The notes below the pieces were generated by a model. The model saw nothing but the letters and a program-made list of their open reading frames with translations, was not told where the DNA came from and did no database searches. A stretch of 64,000 nucleotides of DNA from Actinomycetota bacterium. Lineage in GTDB: Bacteria; Actinomycetota; Acidimicrobiia; Acidimicrobiales; RAAP-2. The DNA lies in NCBI GenBank assembly GCA_009699875.1, contig WLNI01000001.1, positions 930,001 to 994,000 of the forward strand, in the 5' to 3' direction. Shown piece by piece: positions 7,810 to 14,739 of this stretch. The position numbers and the translations under genes were made by a program. Every line of letters starts with the position of its first letter. The stretch's first letter is position 1.

Positions 7810-9318
7810 GTGGAAAAGAGAATCCGCATCCTGGGCCTGGTCATGATGCTGCTCTTCGGAGCGGTGTTGATCCAGGCTGCGAACGTACAGTTCTTTCGAA
7901 GTCACGCGTTGGCAACGAGTCCAAATAACCCGCGCAACGTCGTGGCTCGACTCAGCTTGAGTCGTGGGGAGATTCTGGCCGCCGATGGCTCGGTGATGGC
8001 CCAATCGAATCCAACACCCAATGGCGTCTATAAGTATCAACGCGTCTACCCCTATGGCTCTCTCATGGGCCAAATCACCGGGTTTGACTCTCCGATCTAT
8101 GGCACGTGGGGTATCGAGGCCTATTACAACTCTGATCTGATGTCACATCAACAACCTGCGACCTCCATCTCGCAACTCCTCGCCCCCACCACCTCGACCG
8201 ACTCGGTCACCTTGACGATCCAGCCAGCCTTGCAGCTCCTCGCCCAACAGCAGTTGGCTGGACGCAATGGGGCAATTGTTGCGCTGAACCCCACCAACGG
8301 CGAGATCCAAGCGATGTATTCAAACCCCACCTACGACCCCACACCACTCGTCTCTCCTTCGTCGGCGACGGAAAAGTTTGCGTGGAATGCCTACCAAGTC
8401 AAAGACGCCGACGGCTTTGCTCCGTTAACGTCGCTCGCCTACCAACGAACCTTTCCTCCAGGATCAACCTTCAAGGTGGTCACGTCGTCGGCAGCCTTTG
8501 AGGCACGACCAGACTTGGCAGCAAAGAGCTATCCCGCCGTGAGTTCGGTGGCAATTCCCCAAACGAATCTTCCACTGCAAAACTTTGGAGGTGGCACGTG
8601 TGGGGGAAATGTGTCGATCATGCTCCCTCCAAGTTGTGACACTGGATTTGCGCTCCTTGGATTGGATCTTGGAGCGACGACACTCTGGCAACAAGCAACG
8701 CTCTTTGGCTGGGACTCAAAACCACCCTTAGATATCCCAGGCGTCGCGGCGTCGAATTTCCCGACCCCAGCGCAGCTTCAACACAATCTGCCGTTCTTGG
8801 CCTATGGAGCAATTGGCCAAGGCGACGTATCGGCAACCGCTCTCCAGAACGCCATGCTGGCGGCAGCCATAGCGAACAACGGAACGGTCATGGCGCCAGA
8901 TCTCTTGAAAGAGATCCGAGACCAACAGGGGAATTTGATTCAGAAGTACGCGGGGAAAATATGGAAAGTCGCGACGAGTCCAGACACTGCATCAAAGATT
9001 TCCCTCTTGATGCAGAAGGTTGTCTCCGAAGGAACAGCCTCTGGCATCTTTAATCCAAACCTCAAGGTTGCCGCCAAAACTGGAACCGCCCAGACCTCGG
9101 CAACAAATGTGAACTTGAAGACAGACGACTGGATGATTGCCTTCGCCCCAGCAGATCACCCCGTGATCGCCATTGCGGTGGTGTTTCCGAATCAAGCGCT
9201 TTCGGCAACGGGAGCTGAAATAGCCGGTCCAGTGATGAACTGCATGATTGAAGGCGCGTTGGCTGCGGCCGCGGGACTGCCAGTTTCGAATACGTCAAGC
9301 ACGTGTGCGAGCAAATGA
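7810..9318 (+). CDS. pbpA: Class B penicillin-binding protein (PbpA type)
   Basis: A 502-residue peptidoglycan transpeptidase with one N-terminal membrane helix (about 6-25), a short dimerisation region and a transpeptidase domain (about 140-500). Active-site motifs: STFK with Ser219 and Lys222, and KTG at 423-425. The second motif is S275-C-D277, where most PbpA proteins have SCN, so the usual Asn is Asp. The start is GTG 7810, with GGTGAG upstream. It belongs to the pstP-pknB operon and would make cross-links at mid-cell under kinase control. It lacks a neighbouring SEDS glycosyltransferase (rodA) that normally works with it. Confidence 0.9.
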   Translation: MEKRIRILGLVMMLLFGAVLIQAANVQFFRSHALATSPNNPRNVVARLSLSRGEILAADGSVMAQSNPTPNGVYKYQRVYPYGSLMGQITGFDSPIYGTWGIEAYYNSDLMSHQQPATSISQLLAPTTSTDSVTLTIQPALQLLAQQQLAGRNGAIVALNPTNGEIQAMYSNPTYDPTPLVSPSSATEKFAWNAYQVKDADGFAPLTSLAYQRTFPPGSTFKVVTSSAAFEARPDLAAKSYPAVSSVAIPQTNLPLQNFGGGTCGGNVSIMLPPSCDTGFALLGLDLGATTLWQQATLFGWDSKPPLDIPGVAASNFPTPAQLQHNLPFLAYGAIGQGDVSATALQNAMLAAAIANNGTVMAPDLLKEIRDQQGNLIQKYAGKIWKVATSPDTASKISLLMQKVVSEGTASGIFNPNLKVAAKTGTAQTSATNVNLKTDDWMIAFAPADHPVIAIAVVFPNQALSATGAEIAGPVMNCMIEGALAAAAGLPVSNTSSTCASK

Positions 9319-9370
9319 GGACCCCCCTGTACTTCCAAGAGGCTCTCGTGGCTAATAGGCTGGCGCTCTA

Positions 9371-11263
9371 ATGGAACCCGTCGACCAGAGTCGAGTCTTT
9401 TCTGAACGCTATGAGATCACACATCTCATCGCGAGAGGCGGCATGGCCCAGGTCTATCGAGCGAATGATCTCCTCCTTGATCGGGTGGTGGCCTTAAAGG
9501 TTCTCTTCCCCGAATTGAGTGTGGATCAAACCTTCGTCGAACGCTTCCGGAGAGAAGCCCAAGCCGCAGCGAAACTTTCACACCCAAATATTGTTCCGGT
9601 GTTTGACTGGGGAGAAGATAACGGGACCTACTTCATCGTCATGGAGTTCGTCGACGGCGAACCACTGTCAGCCACGCTTCGCCGAGAGGGCACGCTGCCG
9701 CCAGTCCACGCTGCGTCCATCGCCGCCGGCGTGGCCGCCGCCCTTTCCTATGCCCACCGTCACGGCGTCGTCCATAGAGATGTCAAACCTGGCAACGTCC
9801 TCTTGGCGACGGACGGCGCGGTGAAAGTAACCGACTTTGGGATTGCTCGAGCGATCAACACCGAAGAAGGCTTGACCCAAGCTGGTTCGGTGATGGGAAC
9901 CGCCACGTACTTCTCACCCGAACAAGCCGAAGGTGTTGGTGTTGACGCTCGCAGCGACGTTTACTCACTCGGGATCGTGCTCTTCGAGATGCTGGCGGGT
10001 CGGCCTCCCTTCCAGGGAGATTCACCGGTCGCTGTGGCGTCAAAACACGTCCGTGACCAGCCACAACTTGTTCGCGAGTTTGCCACGGACACCCCCGCAG
10101 CCCTCGAGGCAATCACCATGATGGCGATCGCCAAGGCCCCGTCCGATCGCTACGACTCCGCAGAAGATATGCGAGCTGACCTTCAACGATTCGTTGAAGG
10201 AAAGGGAGTCCTCGCCCCTGATCCACTCATTCTTTTAAGCGCAGCCAGTGCGGTCAATGCAACAACGACAATGGATGCAATCAACAACACCCAAGCGGTC
10301 CCAATTTTTCCTGGACCGAGAACTGACATCCGACCCCGCAAGTCCAAGCGGTCAAAGAAGATCTGGATCATCGGCGTCATCGCACTCGTGGTGGTGTTGT
10401 TAGCCGGACTTGGAGCTTACGCGGCATTCTCCGGGTCATCGGGCAGTAATTTGACCGTGCCAAATGTGGTTGGCATGACGGAATCAAAAGCAGCGACGGC
10501 AATCCAAAATGCGGGACTCAAAGTTGGCACGATCAACAAGGTCGCTTCTGACAAACCGGCGAACCAAGTGGTGAGTACGAATCCTGGCGTGGGGCTCCCG
10601 GTGAACAAAGGTGCCTCTGTTGATCTCTCAATATCTGACGGGAAGGGAGCACACCAAGTTCTCGTCCCTAACGTCACCAATCAAGACCTTCCTGGCGCAG
10701 AGGCAACACTGCAAGCCGCAGGCTTTACGGTCAAAGTCGTGACGACAACGTCATCTTCGGCCAAGCCCAATACGGTAATTTCTCAGACGCCAGCGGGTGG
10801 ATCAAAGGCTGCCAAGGGTTCAATCGTGACCCTCACGACGGTGGCCGCTCCACAAACGGTGGCGGTTCCCGACCTCGTGGGGCAGCCCACCTCATCGGTT
10901 GGGGCGACCCTGAGCACCGCGCAGCTGAGTATCGGCTCGCAAACCACACAGTGTGACAACACGCAACCCAACAGCACAGTGATCTCGTCGAGTCCCGCAG
11001 CTGGCGCACAGGTACAACCGGGAAGTGCGGTGAATATTGTGGTCTCCACAGGACCATGCTCGGCCACAGTTCCCAACGTGATCGGCTTGACCTACAGCTC
11101 GGCGAGGGGAATTGTCACCGGAGCGGGGTTTGTTGTTTCCTCATCGTGTGCGTCGAGTGACACGGTGACGAGCCAAAGCCCGAGTGGCTTTCAGTCAGCT
11201 CCCGCGGGAACCAGTGTCACGTTGACGTGTGCGGCGTCACCGACAACAACTACAACTTCATAA
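9371..11263 (+). CDS. pknB: PknB-like Ser/Thr kinase with four PASTA domains
   Basis: A 630-residue receptor kinase. The kinase domain (about 14-275) has RGGMAQVY in the glycine loop, Lys43 in VVALK, HRDVKPGN with Asp137, and DFGIAR. A basic juxtamembrane stretch is followed by one membrane helix (about 332-354) and four extracellular PASTA repeats (about 358-427, 428-492, 493-561, 562-625) that bind muropeptides in this family. The last two repeats each carry a Cys pair, giving possible disulfides. A Thr-rich tail ends the protein. Only one kinase is present; the separate pknA found in many relatives is absent. It ends 14 bp from the convergent trpG. Confidence 0.93.
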   Translation: MEPVDQSRVFSERYEITHLIARGGMAQVYRANDLLLDRVVALKVLFPELSVDQTFVERFRREAQAAAKLSHPNIVPVFDWGEDNGTYFIVMEFVDGEPLSATLRREGTLPPVHAASIAAGVAAALSYAHRHGVVHRDVKPGNVLLATDGAVKVTDFGIARAINTEEGLTQAGSVMGTATYFSPEQAEGVGVDARSDVYSLGIVLFEMLAGRPPFQGDSPVAVASKHVRDQPQLVREFATDTPAALEAITMMAIAKAPSDRYDSAEDMRADLQRFVEGKGVLAPDPLILLSAASAVNATTTMDAINNTQAVPIFPGPRTDIRPRKSKRSKKIWIIGVIALVVVLLAGLGAYAAFSGSSGSNLTVPNVVGMTESKAATAIQNAGLKVGTINKVASDKPANQVVSTNPGVGLPVNKGASVDLSISDGKGAHQVLVPNVTNQDLPGAEATLQAAGFTVKVVTTTSSSAKPNTVISQTPAGGSKAAKGSIVTLTTVAAPQTVAVPDLVGQPTSSVGATLSTAQLSIGSQTTQCDNTQPNSTVISSSPAAGAQVQPGSAVNIVVSTGPCSATVPNVIGLTYSSARGIVTGAGFVVSSSCASSDTVTSQSPSGFQSAPAGTSVTLTCAASPTTTTTS

Positions 11264-11277
11264 AGGAGTTTTTGAAC

Positions 11278-11859
11278 TTAAGCTGACGCGCGCTCGAGAA
11301 AGTTTCGGAGCATGTTCGGTCCTTCGACCGTCAAGATTGACTCGGGGTGAAATTGAACCCCTTCAATTGCGAACTCTTTATGAGCGACTCCCATAATCAC
11401 ACCATCACTCGTCGTGGCGGTGACGTTGAGACAGTCAGGAACGTTGTTCGGGTCAATGGTGAGTGAGTGGTAGCGAGTCGCCACAAACGGATTAGGGAGT
11501 CCAGTGAATACGCCCTGGCCGTTGTGGTGAATCTCAGAGATTTTGCCGTGCATCAGCGTGGGAGCATGAATGATCGAACCACCAAAGACTGCCCCAATAG
11601 CTTGGTGACCAAGACAAACGCCAAGAATTGGAATTGCTCCGGCGAACTCTGTGATCACGTCACAGGTGATACCCGCTCCTTCTGGGCGACCAGGCCCGGG
11701 AGACAGCACGAGGGCGTCGGGGGCCGACGAGCGAATGGTGGCAAGGTCGATCGCGTCGTTTCGGAAGACGACAGGATCAGCGCCTAACTCACCGAGTTCT
11801 TGGACGAGGTTGTAGGTGAAGGAGTCGTAGTTGTCGATAAGAAGAACACGTTTTCCCAC
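11278..11859 (-). CDS. trpG: Class I glutamine amidotransferase (TrpG/PabA type)
   Basis: A 193-residue glutaminase subunit that supplies ammonia to chorismate-using synthases (anthranilate or aminodeoxychorismate). Motifs: DNYDSFTYNLVQ at the N-terminus, SPGPGRPEGAG, the nucleophile elbow GVCLGHQ (Cys near residue 82), and the His-Glu pair in QFHPES. The sequence alone does not separate TrpG from PabA. No synthase partner is present, and in actinobacteria this gene sits by pknB regardless of pathway. The start is GTG 11859. It converges with pknB. Confidence 0.87.
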   Translation of the reverse strand: MGKRVLLIDNYDSFTYNLVQELGELGADPVVFRNDAIDLATIRSSAPDALVLSPGPGRPEGAGITCDVITEFAGAIPILGVCLGHQAIGAVFGGSIIHAPTLMHGKISEIHHNGQGVFTGLPNPFVATRYHSLTIDPNNVPDCLNVTATTSDGVIMGVAHKEFAIEGVQFHPESILTVEGPNMLRNFLERASA

Positions 11860-11914
11860 AGTCCCAGGCTAATCGGCCCAAGGGAGACCCCCTTCCTGGC
11901 TAGAGTCGTGTTCT

Positions 11915-12208
11915 ATGGCAGCAGGATCTGGTCCAGGGAAAGCGTCGAAGCGAGGACGCTCAGCGACAGGGCGAGCCGCATCTTCGAAAGAGCGGGTTAC
12001 CTCAGGTCGCTATACCGCACCCACTCCCCAAAGCGCCAAGGTCAGCCCACCCTGGTGGGGACCCGTCTTTTTGATTCTCTTGGTGATCGGCGTTCTCGTG
12101 ATCTTGTTGAATTATCTCTCGGTCTTTGGCACGCCATCAGGCTGGGCACTTTTAATTGGCCTCGTGATCATTGGCGCCGGCTTCGCCATGGCGACGAGAT
12201 ATCGCTGA
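11915..12208 (+). CDS. crgA: CrgA-like cell-division membrane protein
   Basis: A 97-residue protein with a basic, Ser/Gly-rich N-terminus and two membrane helices (about 48-70 and 76-94). The conserved stretch SGRYTAPTP ... KVSPPWWGP and the terminal GFAMATRYR match CrgA, the actinobacterial protein that bridges FtsZ and penicillin-binding proteins at the septum. It is longer at the N-terminus than typical CrgA. It is divergent from trpG, the usual position of crgA next to pknB/trpG, which supports the call. Confidence 0.87.
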   Translation: MAAGSGPGKASKRGRSATGRAASSKERVTSGRYTAPTPQSAKVSPPWWGPVFLILLVIGVLVILLNYLSVFGTPSGWALLIGLVIIGAGFAMATRYR

Positions 12209-12216
12209 GAGCGAAC

Positions 12217-12258
12217 ACGGCCGCCCCCCGAGCATCACTGCTCGAGAACGCGGCCGTT
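12217..12258. terminator. Compound hairpin between convergent crgA and thiolase genes
   Basis: An outer stem ACGGCCGC/GCGGCCGT (12217-12224 with 12250-12257) encloses an inner stem CGAGCA/TGCTCG with a TCAC loop. The plus-strand 3' side continues TATTCTT. The position between two convergent stops fits a bidirectional terminator. Confidence 0.65.
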
Positions 12259-12277
12259 ATTCTTCGACGTTGAGGAC

Positions 12278-13456
12278 TTAGCCGAGACGCTCAATAATGG
12301 TGGCGTTGGCCATGCCACCACCTTCACACATGGTGAGCAGACCGTAGCGACCCTGGGTGCGCTCAAGTTCATTGAGCAGTGTCGCGGTGAGCTTTGCGCC
12401 ACTCGCGCCCAATGGGTGTCCAAGGGCAATGGCGCCACCATTGACGTTGACCTTGGACATGTCGGGGTGATGTTCTTTTTCCCATGCCAAGACCACTGAC
12501 GCAAATGCTTCATTGATTTCCGTGACGTCGATGTCGTCCATGGTCATCCCTGCCTTGGCCAAGATTTTGGCGGTGGCGGGAATTGGACCGGTCAACATCG
12601 TTACCGGGTCAACGCCAGCGAGGGCGAAGGAGTGAAAGCGAGCACGTGGGGTGAGGCCAAGTTGCTTGGCTTTTTCTTCGCTCATGATCAGGACCGCTGA
12701 AGAGCCGTCAGTGATCTGCGAGGAGTTTCCCGCAGTTACTTTGCCGTCTTCTTTGAAGGCAGGCTTGAGTTTGCCAAGGGACTCCACGGAAGAGTCGCCA
12801 CGAATTCCCTCGTCGCTGTTCATTATCTCGCTGGTGTCGTTGCCATCGTCATCTCGGATGGCGAGGGACACAATCTCGTTTTCAAAACGTCCTTCAGCCG
12901 TTGCTTGAGCGGCTCGGCGGTGGGATTCAGCACTAAAGGCATCGAGGTCTTCTCGAGAGATTCCCCACTGATCGGCAATCATCTCGGCGCCGATTCCCTG
13001 TCCGACCAGACCGCCAGTTGGCGCGTAGCGAGCCATGACTCGAGGACCGAAGGGATAGCCAAGGTCTTTGACGACTGAGGAGCCCATTGGAGTTCTCGAC
13101 ATTCCTTCTACGCCAGAGGCAACGACGACGTCGTAGGCGCCGGCCATCACGCCTTGGGCGGCAAAGTGAAGTGCCTGTTGTGAAGAGCCACATTGGCGAT
13201 CGATGGTGGTGGAAGGGACCGACTCAGGCCACCCGGCGGCCAACACGGCATTTCGCCCAACGTTGAGTGACTGCTCGCCAACCTGCATGACACAGCCCAT
13301 GATGACGTCATCGATGAGTTCAGGGTCGAGGTTATTTCGCTCTTGGAGAGCCTTGAGGGTCTCTGAGGCTAAATCAACGGCATGCCAGTTCTTGAGTTTT
13401 CCGTTTCGCTTGCCCCCAGGGGTGCGAACAGCGTCGATAATGACGGCAGTAGTCAT
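12278..13456 (-). CDS. Thiolase (acetyl-CoA C-acyltransferase)
   Basis: A 392-residue thiolase-superfamily enzyme of fatty-acid or sterol-type beta-oxidation, cleaving or condensing 3-ketoacyl-CoA. The motifs are complete: nucleophile Cys in DRQCGSSQQA (about residue 92), NEAFA, the His of GGAIALGHPLGASGA and the Cys of MCEGGGMANA. The length is normal. ATG 13456 is chosen because GGGAG lies seven bases upstream; the frame is open a further 17 codons without family similarity. It stands alone, divergent from the PaaI-type thioesterase. Confidence 0.93.
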   Translation of the reverse strand: MTTAVIIDAVRTPGGKRNGKLKNWHAVDLASETLKALQERNNLDPELIDDVIMGCVMQVGEQSLNVGRNAVLAAGWPESVPSTTIDRQCGSSQQALHFAAQGVMAGAYDVVVASGVEGMSRTPMGSSVVKDLGYPFGPRVMARYAPTGGLVGQGIGAEMIADQWGISREDLDAFSAESHRRAAQATAEGRFENEIVSLAIRDDDGNDTSEIMNSDEGIRGDSSVESLGKLKPAFKEDGKVTAGNSSQITDGSSAVLIMSEEKAKQLGLTPRARFHSFALAGVDPVTMLTGPIPATAKILAKAGMTMDDIDVTEINEAFASVVLAWEKEHHPDMSKVNVNGGAIALGHPLGASGAKLTATLLNELERTQGRYGLLTMCEGGGMANATIIERLG

Positions 13457-13570
13457 GGGGAGTCTCCCTTCGTTCCGAGGGCCCAGCGCCTCCCGGTCTT
13501 GTCTCATTCACGCTAGCGCGAGGAGTGTGGGTCGGCCCCCAAGAATCGTTGACGGCTATGGTTTTGCCCT

Positions 13571-14011
13571 ATGGCAGGTGAATTCAAGAACATGGACCGA
13601 TGGCTGGGCGATGGCGGTATGGCCATCATCGCCAACATAGGCGGGTCGTTCGAGACCTACGGCGTCGACGGAGAAGACCTCGGTTGGGTAGACGGGGGAT
13701 TTACCCCTACCGATCTGGCGTGTAATCCCCACGGAATTGTCCAAGCGGGCGTCCACTCACTCTTGTTAGATGCTGCCGTGAACTTCGCCATCAACGCCGC
13801 AATGCCTGGAAAAGCCCGAACAAAAGCCACACTCGAGCTCAAGACCGAGACCATGCGACCCGCAATGAAGGGCGAGCGTTACACCATGCGCGGCGACGTC
13901 GTTCGGATGACTCGCCAGGTGGCCTTTGGTGAAGGGGTGATTCGAAACGAAGAGGGTGAACTCGTCAGCCGGGCGACGGCCACGTTTCTGCTCCATCGTC
14001 CCGAGGCCTAG
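13571..14011 (+). CDS. PaaI-type hot-dog thioesterase
   Basis: A 146-residue single hot-dog domain protein. The catalytic-loop pattern NPHGIVQAGVHSLLLDAA (about 57-74) corresponds to the N-x-H-G-x-x-x-G-x-x-x-x-L-x-D motif of PaaI/YdiI thioesterases, where the Asp or Glu acts with water on an acyl-CoA. The substrate is not determined. It lies divergently next to the thiolase gene and upstream of the iron-enzyme gene by 46 bp, which fits a role in acyl-CoA turnover. Confidence 0.82.
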   Translation: MAGEFKNMDRWLGDGGMAIIANIGGSFETYGVDGEDLGWVDGGFTPTDLACNPHGIVQAGVHSLLLDAAVNFAINAAMPGKARTKATLELKTETMRPAMKGERYTMRGDVVRMTRQVAFGEGVIRNEEGELVSRATATFLLHRPEA

Positions 14012-14057
14012 AAAAGATTGCTGGCATCTCACGGCGCTGGCAGGTAGTTTCTTAGGC

Positions 14058-14678
14058 ATGGACACCACCACACTCATCGAAACCAACCGACTCCTCGACC
14101 ACCCGTTTTATCGGCGCTGGGAAGAAGGAAAATTAGAAGAGGGCGAGCTCTCGTCCTACGCGGCGCAGTATCGCTACTTTGAAGCGCAGTTGCCAGAGTT
14201 CTTGACTGCGCTGAGCGCACTTGTTGTCGACCGTGACGCGCAAGCACTGGTTGACGCGAACCTGGCCGATGAAGTTGACGGACCAGAGACGCACCTCGCA
14301 CTCTTTGATCGCTTTGCGAGAGCCGTTGATGCTCCTGACGAAGCGCTCAGCCCCGCGATGGCCACACTCGTGAACACCTACAAAGAAGCCATTGCGAACA
14401 AGGACAGTTCGTTCGCTCTTGGCGTGCTCGCTGGGTACGAAGTGCAAGCCGCTGAAGTTGCCGCCACCAAGGGTGAAGGCTTAGCTGCACACTACGGCGT
14501 GACTGGCGAGGGTCTTTCGTTCTGGAACCTCCACGCCGAGGTTGAACAAGACCACGCAGCGTGGACACTCTCTGCCTCAGCAAGCTGCGACACCGAGCAG
14601 TTCATCAAGGGTGCGCGGGCGTCATCATCTGCATGGTGGGGCTTCTTAGACGAGCGAGAAGCACTGCACGCTGCGTAG
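14058..14678 (+). CDS. Heme-oxygenase-fold (HDO/TenA/CADD-like) iron enzyme
   Basis: A 206-residue all-helical protein of the iron-containing redox enzyme group. Candidate metal ligands follow the HDO spacing seen in CADD: Glu72 and His79 (E-x6-H in DEVDGPETH), Glu128 (AGYEVQAAE), His159, Glu163 and His166 (NLHAEVEQDH). That makes a diiron oxidase or oxygenase plausible, but the family includes p-aminobenzoate synthases, alkene-forming enzymes and N-oxygenases, and nothing here picks one. ATG 14058 is used; the frame is open upstream but without family similarity. Neighbours are a thioesterase and a secreted lipoprotein, neither diagnostic. Confidence 0.75.
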   Translation: MDTTTLIETNRLLDHPFYRRWEEGKLEEGELSSYAAQYRYFEAQLPEFLTALSALVVDRDAQALVDANLADEVDGPETHLALFDRFARAVDAPDEALSPAMATLVNTYKEAIANKDSSFALGVLAGYEVQAAEVAATKGEGLAAHYGVTGEGLSFWNLHAEVEQDHAAWTLSASASCDTEQFIKGARASSSAWWGFLDEREALHAA

Positions 14679-14739
14679 GAAATGTGAAGTACTTACTCAA
14701 TAGGTACGTTTTTCTCCCTGAATAACCAAGAACGTTGCG

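Noticed and set aside
11278-11859. Assignment to tryptophan synthesis specifically
   Set aside because: No anthranilate synthase or other trp gene is near, so TrpG versus PabA cannot be decided; the symbol is kept only as the conventional name.
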